A stretch of DNA of 64,000 nucleotides from an uncultured Oxalobacteraceae bacterium (GCA_903914535.1 CAIWPG010000281.1:1-64000); one strand, 5' to 3'. Shown: positions 17,388 to 26,281, numbered from the stretch's first letter. Numbers and translations: made by a program. The notes: a model not told the origin generated them from the letters alone.

Positions 17388-17768
17388 CTACTCCTTTTTA
17401 TAAAATGTATGGCAGGTACGGCAGTTTCGCGATACGGTGGTCGCCGCATTGGTTGCTGCCTCATAATTTTTAGCGGCCATATAGTTAACGATATCCATAG
17501 TGAGTTCTTTACTCTTTTTCGCCAGATCAACCGCATCCGGAGCATCACCTTTCTGGACAAAAAAAGTTTCAACCTGCGCAAACATATCGGTTAATTCGTT
17601 TGCATCCGCTGTCGATGCCTTCACATCATTCAGTGAAATATTCGATGACAGACTTTTGTTTGTATCTTCTATCGACTGCATTAAATCGGTACTGATTCCA
17701 ACGTCAGCCCAGCTTATACCTGCGACAAGTGCGGCGCAGGTTCCCAAAAAAAGAATTAATTTACGCAT
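17388..17768 (-). CDS. Small cytochrome c'-like protein
   Basis: 126 residues with a signal peptide (MRKLILFLGTCAALVAGISWA), a helical body and one C-terminal haem site CRTCHTFYKKE. The C-terminal CxxCH and helical content resemble cytochrome c' or the related b562/c' fold, but the protein is shorter than the second copy at 15465. Its TAG stop lies 3 bp before the proposed ATT start of the dihaem cytochrome, and its AAGGAG-containing tail supplies that gene's ribosome-binding site, so the two are translationally linked. It lies 16 bp downstream of the DUF1501 gene. Confidence 0.8.
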   Translation of the reverse strand: MRKLILFLGTCAALVAGISWADVGISTDLMQSIEDTNKSLSSNISLNDVKASTADANELTDMFAQVETFFVQKGDAPDAVDLAKKSKELTMDIVNYMAAKNYEAATNAATTVSRNCRTCHTFYKKE

Positions 17769-17784
17769 GTGATCGTTATTTTTA

Positions 17785-19233
17785 TTAACTCAAAATATCT
17801 TTCACAACCTTACCGTACACAACAGTCGGACGTTCCGAGCGACCGTTATTCAGGAAGGTAGTTTTCAAATGATCCAGACCCAATAATTGCAATACAGTCG
17901 CATGCACATCATAGGTATCCACGGCTTTATCCTTATCTGCGACTTGCAAACCGATTTCATCGGTTTCACCATAAGTAAAGCCCGCTTTTAAACCACCGCC
18001 GGCCAGCCACTGGGTATAACCCCACGGATTATGATCACGGCCATTACCGCTCTGACCGTAGGAAGTACGACCAAACTCGGAAGTCCATACCACGAGAGTT
18101 GTTTCCAGCAAACCGCGCTCTTTTAAATCAGCCAGTAATGCACCGATTGGTTTATCAACCATCTTAGCCATCAGGCCATGATTTTTTTCAAGATTGCTAT
18201 GGGCATCCCAGCTGGTAATTTCAGTCTGATTTTCAGGTGAACCTGAAACCACCTGAATAAAGCGCACACCACGCTCAACCAAACGACGTGCACGCAACAA
18301 GGTCGTACCATAACCGGCGGTTGTCGGATCATTCAGTCCATATTTATCTTTGGTATCTTCTGATTCCTTCGAAAGATCGACGGCTTCCGGTGCTGCACGC
18401 TGCATACGATCAGCCAGCTCATACGAACGTACCCGTGCTTTCAGTTCAGTATCGGACGGATAACGCGCTTCACCTTGCGCATTCAGGCGTTTTAACAAAT
18501 CCAGCGAAGCACGCTGTTCATTTGCCGCCGTCAGTTCAGGGCGTTGCAGATACAGAATGGGCGACGGGCCCGGACGGAATGCCGTACCCTGATACACGGC
18601 AGGTAAGAAACCGGAGCTCCAGTTAACCGAACCGGCCGTTGGTTCGCTTTTACCGTTATACAGAACTACATACGATGGCAAATCCTGGTTAGCCGAACCC
18701 AGCGCATAATTGACCCAGGCACCCAGAGAAGGACGACCCGGGCTTACATCACCGGTATTCAATTTTAAAATCGAAATATCGTGCGTTGCACCTACTGTCA
18801 CGCTCGATTTAATAAAAGTCATCTTATCGGCATGCTGTGCAATGTTGGGAACCAGATCAGAAAACCAGGCACCGCTTTCGCCATACTGTTTCCAGGTACG
18901 GTTTGATGCAAACAATTTACCGACACCACCCTGGGTACTGGTTTTGATCCCTTTCAGAAAGGATGCCGGTACATCTTGTCCATGTAATTTAACCAGTTCC
19001 GGTTTGTAGTCATACAAATCCAGCGTACTCGGAGCGCCATTCTGGTGTAACCAGATAACCGATTTAATTTTAGCCGGAAAATTACCGGCTTTAGGTGCCA
19101 GTGGATCTGCCGCCAGGTCTGCCGCAGATGCGGCTGAAATAACTCCGCCACCCGGCAAAAAACCACTCAATGCCGCACCACCAAAACCCATGCCGGAGCG
19201 AATCAGAAAATCGCGACGTGATTGTGTACTCAT
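17785..19233 (-). CDS. DUF1501 protein, Tat-exported (alkaline phosphatase/sulfatase-like superfamily)
   Basis: 482 residues beginning STQSRRDFLIRSG, a twin-arginine signal, followed by a Gly/Ala-rich hydrophobic stretch; it is exported folded, which fits a metalloenzyme. Family landmarks are SVIWLHQNGAPSTLDLYDYK near the N terminus and the C-terminal TSEFGRT ... GRDHNPWGYTQWLAGGG. DUF1501 is, to my knowledge, grouped with alkaline phosphatases and sulfatases, so a hydrolase acting on a sulfate or phosphate ester is plausible but unproven. It is paired with the DUF1549/DUF1553 gene upstream, an association common in Planctomycetes, and here lies in a sulfur-related, sigma-54-controlled string. 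Confidence 0.88.
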   Translation of the reverse strand: MSTQSRRDFLIRSGMGFGGAALSGFLPGGGVISAASAADLAADPLAPKAGNFPAKIKSVIWLHQNGAPSTLDLYDYKPELVKLHGQDVPASFLKGIKTSTQGGVGKLFASNRTWKQYGESGAWFSDLVPNIAQHADKMTFIKSSVTVGATHDISILKLNTGDVSPGRPSLGAWVNYALGSANQDLPSYVVLYNGKSEPTAGSVNWSSGFLPAVYQGTAFRPGPSPILYLQRPELTAANEQRASLDLLKRLNAQGEARYPSDTELKARVRSYELADRMQRAAPEAVDLSKESEDTKDKYGLNDPTTAGYGTTLLRARRLVERGVRFIQVVSGSPENQTEITSWDAHSNLEKNHGLMAKMVDKPIGALLADLKERGLLETTLVVWTSEFGRTSYGQSGNGRDHNPWGYTQWLAGGGLKAGFTYGETDEIGLQVADKDKAVDTYDVHATVLQLLGLDHLKTTFLNNGRSERPTVVYGKVVKDILS

Positions 19234-19282
19234 GATATTTTTTCCTTATTTTTTATGTTATTCAAGGTATTCAGATTAATCA

Positions 19283-19315
19283 GACCGGATCAGTCTGATA
19301 CAGGCTGATCCGGTC
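19283..19315 (-). other. Perfect hairpin between the DUF1549/1553 and DUF1501 genes
   Basis: GACCGGATCAG (19283-19293) and CTGATCCGGTC (19305-19315) make an 11-bp stem with an 11-nt loop in the 95-bp intercistronic gap. No T-run follows. It may set differential mRNA stability within the operon. Confidence 0.55.
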
Positions 19316-19328
19316 ATCCAGGAAACAA

Positions 19329-21683
19329 TTAAAAACGATATGCAAAGTCATTCGAGTTAGCTACGGTATGAACCAGATCAACGAATGCTGCGGCACGTAC
19401 CGGATTAAATGCAGCGGAAGCCGGCACACCGGTCGGAATAGCAATTTCAAACTTTCCGGACGATGCTTTTTGCTGAATCAACTTTTCCTGTGATGTTAAA
19501 AATTCTTTCAGCAACGCCCGTTCTGCTTTACTCGGTTCACGGGAAAAAAGAATTTCATACAATTTACTCACCTGAGCGGATTCATCGTTACCGGCTTCAC
19601 GAATAACACGACCAGCTAATGCCTGCGACCAGCCAAAAACCACATCGCTGTTAAACAGGGTCAGTGCTTGCAATGGCGTCGTTGTTACATCGCGTTTGTG
19701 ATGCGGATGTGACGAATCTGCCGGATCAAACGTTTGTGTTAATGGATAAGGAATACTGCGTCGGACAAAGGTGTAAATGCTACGGCGATTAAAGTCATGT
19801 GCATCTGTTGAAACCACCCATAAATTACCTGCGCCCAAATTGCCTGGCACTTGCGGAAATACTGCCGGTCCGCCGACTTTATCTTCGATTTCACCCGATG
19901 CAAATAACAGGGAATCACGAATCTCTTCCGCTTCCAGCCGTTTACGCGGGAATACCGCCAGCAATTTATTTTCCGGATCTGCTTTTAAGACTTCAAGCCG
20001 TTCATCCGATGACTCACGGTACACACTCGACAACAGAATTTCACGTTGTAATTTTTTGACGCTCCATCCTTGTTTGATGAAATTTCCAGCCAGGTAATCC
20101 AGTAATTCAGGATTAGTTGGCTTTTGTCCGGCACGCCCGAAATCAGCGACTGTACTGACAATACCGTTATTAAAATACTGGCTCCATACCCGGTTAACAT
20201 AGACACGTGCTGTCAATGGATTGTTATCACTGGTAATCCATTTAGCTAAGGCCGCACGCCGGCCGGAAGATGTGGCTGTCGGAATAATTTCAAGCTTATC
20301 GCCGCCCCATAAAGCAGGAATACCTGGTTGTACTTCATCCAGAGGACGTTCATGCGTACCACCAAAACGAATATTCGTCGGTGGTGAATCAGAATGACCG
20401 AGTTCAGTTACAGAAGTAATCTGGTTCGATCCGCTGCCTGGTCTGAGCTTGTCGAATTTCTTCAGCTCATTCGTCAGTTTTTCATAATCCTTCCATTTAG
20501 GAATATTTTCCGGTTTGTAATCAGCACTGTCTTTATCTTCGGCTGTCAGCTTCAGATAAGCGGCAATGTCATTATCTGTAGTGACACTTTTCAGACGAAA
20601 ATTAACCCAGCGATCCAATGCATTCCATTCACTCTCCGGTTTAAAGATAGCTTCACGACTATCGGTCAGATAACGTTCTTTGTGGTATTTCAAACCTTCA
20701 GCACGTACGGTATCCAAAATTGCTTTTTGCTTAGCGCGGATATCTTTGCTTGCCTCGCGATAAGCTGCTTGCTTTTTAATGAATTCCGTATCCCATGCTG
20801 ACTCCGTGCCTTTCATCAGAGCCATTTTTTCATCGACGCTGGTATTAGCAAAGAATGCCTGCAACTGGAAGTATTCTTTTTGACTTACTTTGTCTGATTT
20901 ATGATTGTGGCATCGTGCGCAGCCAACCGTTGCAGCCAGAAAAGCACCACCGACCAGATCGGTCATATCTGTAGCAATTTCATATTTACGCTGAACCAAA
21001 TCACGTGAATTACTGTTATCCGGGTAGCCAGCCAAAAAGCCGGTAGCGATTTTAGCTTCCTGACTATCAGGGAAGAGTTCATCACCAGCCAGTTGTTCCT
21101 GTACAAAACGGTCAAACGGTTTATCCTGATTAAACGCATTAATCACGTAATCACGATAACGCCAGTTGTTAGGACGTGTCTGGTCACCCTGAAAACCGGC
21201 ACTGTCTGCATAACGGGCCAGATCAAGCCAGCGACGTGCCTGACGCTCACCGAAATGCGGCGACGACAATAAACGATCTACCAGTTTTTCATAAGCTTGT
21301 GGTGAATGATCGTTCTCAAACGCTTTCACATCTTCCGTAGTCGGGAGAATACCCCAGGCGTCCAGCGTAGCGCGGCGGATATAAGTACCACGGGAGGCAT
21401 CTGCCGATGGTTTAATCCCCCTGGCTTCCAGTTGTGCAAGGATAAATGCATCAATAGGAGTACGTACCCATTTACTTTGTCTGACTGCTGGTGCAGCAAC
21501 CAGTTGTATCGGTTGATATGCCCATGGTTTAACCACTGGTGCCGGTACTTTTGCAGCAGCAGAAGCCGTAGCTGCCGGAACAGCTTTGCTCTGATCAGCA
21601 GCCGGCTTATCATCATTTGCAGCGCTTGAAATTGCCGTAGTAAACGTCAGCAGGACCGAGAGATAAAGCGCTTTAGTCTTCAT
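19329..21683 (-). CDS. DUF1549/DUF1553 (PSD1-type) exported protein
   Basis: 784 residues with a signal peptide (about 1-21). A DUF1549 region (RTPIDAFILAQLEARGIKPS, LLSSPHFGERQARRWLDLARYADS) is followed by a CxxCH motif in VGCARCHNHK that could bind haem c, a helical linker, and a DUF1553 region from about 480 (ALAKWITSDNNPLTARVYVNRVW). These families usually accompany DUF1501 and were first noted in Planctomycetes with cytochrome-like domains; biochemical function is unknown. AGGAGG precedes the ATG. It heads the leftward string and lies downstream of a -24/-12 promoter at 21799-21814. Confidence 0.9.
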   Translation of the reverse strand: MKTKALYLSVLLTFTTAISSAANDDKPAADQSKAVPAATASAAAKVPAPVVKPWAYQPIQLVAAPAVRQSKWVRTPIDAFILAQLEARGIKPSADASRGTYIRRATLDAWGILPTTEDVKAFENDHSPQAYEKLVDRLLSSPHFGERQARRWLDLARYADSAGFQGDQTRPNNWRYRDYVINAFNQDKPFDRFVQEQLAGDELFPDSQEAKIATGFLAGYPDNSNSRDLVQRKYEIATDMTDLVGGAFLAATVGCARCHNHKSDKVSQKEYFQLQAFFANTSVDEKMALMKGTESAWDTEFIKKQAAYREASKDIRAKQKAILDTVRAEGLKYHKERYLTDSREAIFKPESEWNALDRWVNFRLKSVTTDNDIAAYLKLTAEDKDSADYKPENIPKWKDYEKLTNELKKFDKLRPGSGSNQITSVTELGHSDSPPTNIRFGGTHERPLDEVQPGIPALWGGDKLEIIPTATSSGRRAALAKWITSDNNPLTARVYVNRVWSQYFNNGIVSTVADFGRAGQKPTNPELLDYLAGNFIKQGWSVKKLQREILLSSVYRESSDERLEVLKADPENKLLAVFPRKRLEAEEIRDSLLFASGEIEDKVGGPAVFPQVPGNLGAGNLWVVSTDAHDFNRRSIYTFVRRSIPYPLTQTFDPADSSHPHHKRDVTTTPLQALTLFNSDVVFGWSQALAGRVIREAGNDESAQVSKLYEILFSREPSKAERALLKEFLTSQEKLIQQKASSGKFEIAIPTGVPASAAFNPVRAAAFVDLVHTVANSNDFAYRF

Positions 21684-21798
21684 CGCTTACCTCCTGAAAC
21701 AGGTATAAATTTTTTCATGTTATTGCCCCTTAAATGAATAATGCATTTGTCCTGACACAAGACTGTGAAGTAAAGTAAAGTGAACCTGAACCTGTATG

Positions 21799-21814
21799 AG
21801 CAACTATCAGGCCA
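21799..21814 (-). promoter_or_regulatory. Sigma-54 (-24/-12) promoter for the DUF1549/DUF1501/cytochrome string
   Basis: On the minus strand the sequence reads TGGCCTGATAGTTGCT, matching the TGGCACG-N4-TTGCW consensus with the required 10-bp spacing between GG and GC. Transcription would begin about 100 bp before the DUF1549 protein start. The shared palindrome lies about 190 bp upstream, a normal distance for an enhancer-binding activator. Confidence 0.72.
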
Positions 21815-21992
21815 GCTTTCATCCCCTCACAAAAAATGCTTAAAAAATCATCAGGACAATACGCCATTCGTCTTAGATTCCCCCTGCAGAAACCAGGTTT
21901 TTATACTTATTTCATAAAAAATTTCTCTTCTTACATTTGCTAATAAATCGGCTGTTTCGTGCTGTTGCAGCAGCACCCGTTATGTATCATTG

Positions 21993-22010
21993 CTGCTGGA
22001 CTTGCAGCAG
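21993..22010. promoter_or_regulatory. CTGCTG-N5-GCAGCAG palindrome (shared site 2)
   Basis: CTGCTGGACTTGCAGCAG lies between two divergent sigma-54 promoters, about 150-190 bp from each. Additional half sites surround it. It is the best-placed copy of the four and is proposed as the enhancer for the SfnR-like activator. Confidence 0.6.
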
Positions 22011-22161
22011 ATGCGTAAAGTCATCTGTCCTAAAACAAACATATTATTTTCTGCTGAAGAATCACCAGGTTACGCGATGCAACTGCGCGCTATGCAGCAG
22101 ATCTGTTTAAATTTCATCCTGCAATACCCAACTGATTACCGCCGGCAGGGCGGACCTCGCC

Positions 22162-22177
22162 TGGCACGATGATTGCT
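22162..22177 (+). promoter_or_regulatory. Sigma-54 (-24/-12) promoter for rhodanese-like/cytochrome b561 genes
   Basis: TGGCACGATGATTGCT is an exact match to the TGGCACG-N4-TTGCW consensus. The predicted start of transcription, around 22188, leaves a 25-nt leader with AAGGAG before the ATG at 22213. Confidence 0.82.
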
Positions 22178-22212
22178 CATTAAAAAGTATTCACATTTAA
22201 GGAGTCGTTATT

Positions 22213-22704
22213 ATGAAAAGTTTGATTAATAAGAAAAACCTGCTGATCGTTGCATTAGGTCTTACTGCATCCATCGTCTTTGCACAACAAAGCACAACGA
22301 ACCCTAAAGCAGCAGCAGCGGCAGCGGCCGACGTCTGGAAATACCAGGCAAAACGACTCACCAGTACTGAAATTGATAGCTTGCTGGCGACACCGGAAAA
22401 ATTGCTGGTCATTGATGTACGTCGCCCGGATGAGTTGAGCGCCAAAGGCAGTTTTCCTGTCTACCTGAACATACAAGCGAAGGATCTGGAAAAAAGCCTG
22501 GCTTATATCCCTAAAGACCGCGCCATCATTACTGTATCTAACCACGCACACCGCGCTGGTGCTGCGGCCGATATCCTGGCAGCCAAAGGCTACAAAGTAG
22601 CCGGTGCAGCCGGATCGGAAGATTACGAAGCACAAGGCGGAAAATCTATTATCCGCATTGCCGCACCAATACCCAAGGCAGCACCAATAGCTGCAGCAAA
22701 CTAA
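22213..22704 (+). CDS. Exported rhodanese-like protein lacking the catalytic cysteine
   Basis: 163 residues with a signal peptide (MKSLINKKNLLIVALGLTASIVFA), an Ala-rich linker, and a rhodanese fold: LLVIDVRRPDELSAKGSFPVYLNI, then TVSNHAHRAGAAADILAAKGY. The active-site loop normally reads CxxGxR; here Ser109 replaces Cys and the Arg (114) is kept, so persulfide transfer by the usual route is not possible. No Cys occurs elsewhere in the protein. It may bind an anion such as sulfate, thiosulfate or arsenate in the periplasm or act as a partner of the cytochrome b561 encoded 41 bp downstream. It is led by a sigma-54 promoter. Confidence 0.85.
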   Translation: MKSLINKKNLLIVALGLTASIVFAQQSTTNPKAAAAAAADVWKYQAKRLTSTEIDSLLATPEKLLVIDVRRPDELSAKGSFPVYLNIQAKDLEKSLAYIPKDRAIITVSNHAHRAGAAADILAAKGYKVAGAAGSEDYEAQGGKSIIRIAAPIPKAAPIAAAN

Positions 22705-22745
22705 TACCGCTTCAGAATTAAAAACATCAAAATAAGGTCGCCGGC

Positions 22746-23606
22746 ATGAACACCAAATTAATAAATGAACAGGGCCATGAAACCGTCAGCTCCGTACTAA
22801 CCCGTATTCACTTGTGGGATTTGCCTGTCCGTATTTTTCATTGGGCACTGGTCGGACTGGTCACCACGGCTGTCATTACAGGTGAACTTGGCGGCGATCT
22901 GATGGATATTCACAGCAAAGCCGGCATTGCCATCATTGGCCTGGTCGTATTCCGGCTGATCTGGGGCTTTGTTGGTTCCACACATGCACGTTTTATCAAC
23001 TTTGCACCTTCCCCGCCAAAAATTAAGGCGTACTTACGTGGTCAATGGAAAGGTGTCGGTCATAACCCGATTGGCGCATTATCCGTATTAGCATTACTCG
23101 CCTTATTGGCAATACAAGCTGGTACCGGTTTGTTTTCCAATGACGATATCGCCTTTACCGGCCCTCTGGCTGACCTGGCAGGGTCAGCGCTATCGAACCG
23201 CCTCACCAGCATCCATCAATTACTCTCTAATTTCTTACTGGGATTATTGGTACTACATATCGTCGCTATCGGGTTTTATGTGATATTTAAAAAAGATAAT
23301 CTGGTCAGGCCTATGATCACAGGCTGGAAAGAAGTTCAAAAAACAGCTGACCCGGAAATCTCCGTAAAATCCGCTAAACCAGTCCGCAAAGGCAGCCTGC
23401 CCGCATTTTTAGTTGCCAGCTTCATTGCCCTGACTGTGATTTACAGTGTCAGCGGTGCGGCACGGCATGAGGATACTGCGGCGGGTACAAGCCCTGCAGC
23501 GACTGAAATGAAAAATACCCCGGCATCTGCAAGCGACCTTAGCAATAAAACGGGCCAGCCGGTTGCCGCCACACCGCGCGCTGCTACCGTTACGCCATCC
23601 TGGTAA
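22746..23606 (+). CDS. Cytochrome b561-family membrane protein
   Basis: 286 residues with four predicted membrane helices and the b-type haem histidines in RIFHWALVG, DIHSKAGIA, SIHQLLSNF and LVLHIVAIGF. The RIHLWDLPVRIFHW start is typical of the NiFe-hydrogenase/b561 cytochromes that pass electrons between the quinone pool and periplasmic partners. A fifth hydrophobic stretch near residue 215 (FLVASFIALTVIYSVSG) and an Ala/Thr-rich tail follow. It is cotranscribed with the exported rhodanese-like gene, and the periplasmic cytochromes encoded divergently are likely redox partners. Confidence 0.88.
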   Translation: MNTKLINEQGHETVSSVLTRIHLWDLPVRIFHWALVGLVTTAVITGELGGDLMDIHSKAGIAIIGLVVFRLIWGFVGSTHARFINFAPSPPKIKAYLRGQWKGVGHNPIGALSVLALLALLAIQAGTGLFSNDDIAFTGPLADLAGSALSNRLTSIHQLLSNFLLGLLVLHIVAIGFYVIFKKDNLVRPMITGWKEVQKTADPEISVKSAKPVRKGSLPAFLVASFIALTVIYSVSGAARHEDTAAGTSPAATEMKNTPASASDLSNKTGQPVAATPRAATVTPSW

Positions 23607-23619
23607 AAAATAAATCAGC

Positions 23620-23670
23620 ACATGGAATGCCATGTAAAAAAATACCGGCCCGCATCCATGATGCCGGGCC
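23620..23670 (+). terminator. Tandem hairpins ending the rhodanese-like/cytochrome b561 transcript
   Basis: A small hairpin, ACATGG/CCATGT (23620-23635), is followed by GGCCCGCAT (23647-23655) pairing with ATGCCGGGCC (23661-23670) with one bulge. The second stem leads into TTTCAAGTTTT, a moderate terminator between cytochrome b561 and cysA. Confidence 0.6.
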
Positions 23671-23829
23671 TTTCAAGTTTTGCTCTTATGCAAAAAAGTA
23701 CTAACTAAATACACATAAATTCGTTCTCTTTATAACAAACCAATGCAATACTTTCACCATAACGGTTAAATAAGTAATAAAGAAACGGCTGTATGCCCCA
23801 TTTACAGCAATCAGAACCAGGAAATCACC

Positions 23830-24942
23830 ATGAGCATCGCAGTCAAACAACTCAATAAGCGGTTTGGTCAGTTTCAAGCCTTAAACAATGTCTCTCTTGA
23901 TTTTCCGGCCGGAGAATTAACGGCGTTACTGGGACCATCCGGGTGTGGAAAAACCACCTTATTACGCATTATTGCCGGACTTGAACATGCGGATAGCGGA
24001 CAGGTATTGCTTGATGGTGAAGATGCTACCGTTAAACATGTCCGTGAACGCCAGGTCGGATTTGTTTTTCAACACTATGCGCTTTTTAAGCACATGAGCA
24101 TCTTTGATAATGTTGCTTTTGGCTTGAGGGTAAAATCACGTCAGCATCGTCCCAGTGAAGCGCAAATACGTGAAAAAGTAAAAAAATTACTGGATCTCGT
24201 CCAGCTCGACTGGCTGGCAGATCGTTACCCGTCGCAACTCTCCGGCGGACAGCGCCAGCGTATCGCTCTGGCACGGGCTCTGGCCGTTGAACCGCGCGTA
24301 TTACTACTGGATGAACCATTCGGTGCGTTGGATGCCAAAGTCAGGAAAGAATTACGTCGCTGGCTGAGGCAGTTACACGATGAATTACACGTCACCAGCA
24401 TCTTCGTCACGCACGATCAGGAAGAAGCATTGGAAGTATCCGACCAGATTATTGTCATGAACCAGGGACAGGTTGAACAACAAGGTTCGCCGGAACAGGT
24501 ATATCAGTATCCCGCCTCACCTTTTGTTTATGGTTTTCTGGGGAGTGTAAATCTGTTTCATGGCAGGCTGCATGAGGGTATATTACAGGCTGGAACTGCA
24601 TCATTTAACGCACCGGAACACCAGCATGTCATAGATGGCAGCGGAACTGCCTATGTGCGGCCGCATGAGCTTGATGTGCAGCGCTACAGCCCGGATATGC
24701 CAGGACTGGTGGCGCAGTTAAAACGCGTACACAGCATCGGACCGCTAACCCAGCTTGAATTAGCACGTGAAGACAATAACGAATTAATCGAGGCATTGCT
24801 ACCGACGGAGTACTACGCCGCCAGACAATTCAAAACTGGTGAAACATTGTTAGTCACTCCGCGTCGCCTGCATATTTTTACCAGCCCTGAATCTGCTCCG
24901 ATATTAAAAGCAGACTCTACCTTTACTACTGCTCAATTATGA
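23830..24942 (+). CDS. cysA: Sulfate/thiosulfate ABC transporter ATPase
   Basis: 370 residues: an ABC ATPase domain with Walker [10 protein letters not shown] (35-43), signature [15 protein letters not shown] and Walker [14 protein letters not shown], then a C-terminal regulatory TOBE-like domain typical of CysA. It energises sulfate import with the permeases encoded 9-10 kb downstream (cysT, cysW) and the binding protein Sbp; cysA is usually in that operon, so here it is split off. The stop codon overlaps the LysR gene by 4 bp. CAGGAAATCACC precedes the ATG. Confidence 0.94.
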   Translation: MSIAVKQLNKRFGQFQALNNVSLDFPAGELTALLGPSGCGKTTLLRIIAGLEHADSGQVLLDGEDATVKHVRERQVGFVFQHYALFKHMSIFDNVAFGLRVKSRQHRPSEAQIREKVKKLLDLVQLDWLADRYPSQLSGGQRQRIALARALAVEPRVLLLDEPFGALDAKVRKELRRWLRQLHDELHVTSIFVTHDQEEALEVSDQIIVMNQGQVEQQGSPEQVYQYPASPFVYGFLGSVNLFHGRLHEGILQAGTASFNAPEHQHVIDGSGTAYVRPHELDVQRYSPDMPGLVAQLKRVHSIGPLTQLELAREDNNELIEALLPTEYYAARQFKTGETLLVTPRRLHIFTSPESAPILKADSTFTTAQL

Positions 24943-25883
24943 ACTTTCAACAATTACGCTCCATTCGTGAAGCATCGCGCTGCGGATTTAATCTGACCGA
25001 GGTCGCCAACGTGCTATTCACATCGCAGCCGGGTGTAAGTCGTCAGATCCGTGAACTGGAAGAAGAACTGGGCGTCACTATTTTTGAGCGGAACGGCAAA
25101 CGTCTGACAGGGCTGACTGAACCGGGCAGAGGCATTTTAACCATTGTTGAACGCCTGTTGGTAGAAGCAGAAAACCTGCAACGCGCCAGTAATGATTACG
25201 CAGATCAAAACAAAGGCACACTGACCATTGCTACGACCCACACCCAGGCACGCTATGTATTACCGCATGTTGTACAGGCATTCCGGCTGGCATTTCCCAA
25301 CGTCCGGATCGCGCTGCAACAAAGCTCACCTGAACATATTGCCGATCTGGTGATGTCAGGAAAAGCAGATATTGGTATTGCAACCGAAGGCCTGAGTCAG
25401 TTTAAAGACCTGGCTTCGTTTGCATGCTATGAATGGAGCCACGTATTAGTTGTCCCTGACGGACATCCTTTGCTGTCCTGTGTCGCCAACGGCGAACAAA
25501 TCAAACTACAGGATATCGCCACCTGGCCACTGATTACCTACGATATCGGCTTTACCGGTCGCAGCCATATTGATAAAGCATTTCGTGCCAGCGATCTGCA
25601 CGCCGATATCGTTCTGACTGCGATGGATGCCGATGTTATCGGACAATATGTCGCACTCGGTATGGGTGTGGGTATCGTCGCCTCAATGGCAGCCGAATCA
25701 CTCAGAGCACATGGCTTAAACACGATACCTGCCAGTCACTTGTTTAGCGCCAACGTCACGCGTCTGGCGGTACGTCGCGGTACCTATCTGCGCACTTACA
25801 CCGTCGATTTTATTCTGGAATTTGCCCCGGATCTGACCAGAGAAAAAATTATCACTGAAGTTGCGCTGATCAACCACGACTGA
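24939..25883 (+). CDS. CysB/Cbl-type LysR regulator
   Basis: A 314-residue LysR-type regulator. The N-terminal HTH ([20 protein letters not shown], then [17 protein letters not shown]) and the [11 protein letters not shown] segment, which forms the anion-binding site in CysB, place it in the CysB/Cbl group. These activate sulfate-assimilation genes with N-acetylserine as inducer and sulfide as anti-inducer. Translational overlap with cysA shows co-expression. It probably adds a second layer of sulfur control next to the sigma-54 system. Confidence 0.92.
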   Translation: MNFQQLRSIREASRCGFNLTEVANVLFTSQPGVSRQIRELEEELGVTIFERNGKRLTGLTEPGRGILTIVERLLVEAENLQRASNDYADQNKGTLTIATTHTQARYVLPHVVQAFRLAFPNVRIALQQSSPEHIADLVMSGKADIGIATEGLSQFKDLASFACYEWSHVLVVPDGHPLLSCVANGEQIKLQDIATWPLITYDIGFTGRSHIDKAFRASDLHADIVLTAMDADVIGQYVALGMGVGIVASMAAESLRAHGLNTIPASHLFSANVTRLAVRRGTYLRTYTVDFILEFAPDLTREKIITEVALINHD

Positions 25884-26028
25884 TCAACTGCATGCCACTA
25901 CACGCCGGGGGCAGGGTACTGCAACCGGCATTAAAAACACGCATAGCCAGCCCGCCGTTTTTTCTAAGTAATAAAACCCTATCCTCCCTGCCCCCCGCAG
26001 TTCAGCACGGACATCCGGTATAAACATA

Positions 26029-26046
26029 CTGTTGAATTCGCAGCAA
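26029..26046. promoter_or_regulatory. CTGTTG-N5-GCAGCAA palindrome (shared site 3)
   Basis: CTGTTGAATTCGCAGCAA, about 220 bp upstream of the receptor's -24/-12 promoter. It differs from site 4 at two positions only. Confidence 0.55.
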
Positions 26047-26265
26047 ATAAATAAAAATTAGTTTATATCGCACTACCAGGTTGAATTTTCAACACATGAC
26101 AATGCCGAAAATTTCCGTGATTCAGCTACGATATGCCAGACATATTTTTCTCTTTTTTTAAGACTGGATTTGTATCAATCAAGAGCTAAAACCGATAAAA
26201 ATCACCTGACTGATTTCATGTCAGTCTCCCACAATAAAGCATCGGTTAAAACGACAAATAAGACA

Positions 26266-26281
26266 TGGTATGTAACTTGCG
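26266..26281 (+). promoter_or_regulatory. Sigma-54 (-24/-12) promoter of the TonB-dependent receptor
   Basis: TGGTATGTAACTTGCG has the invariant GG and GC separated by 10 bp, with the -12 TTGC intact. The predicted transcript start near 26292 lies about 30 bp before the ATG at 26324, which has AGGAG at 26311-26315. Confidence 0.68.

Larger units (their letters stand above)
21684..22212. other. 529-bp divergent regulatory region
   Basis: No gene is apparent. The region separates the leftward DUF1549/DUF1501/cytochrome string from the rightward rhodanese-like/cytochrome b561 genes. It holds one 18-bp palindrome near its centre, further CTGCTG and GCAGCAG half sites (about 21959-21976, 22057 and 22095), and a sigma-54 promoter facing each way. 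Confidence 0.7.

Noticed and set aside
22255-22635. Minus-strand open frame of 126 codons over the rhodanese-like gene
   Set aside because: It is antisense to a gene with signal peptide, strong ribosome-binding site and sigma-54 promoter; low-complexity composition mirrors the Ala-rich sense strand.
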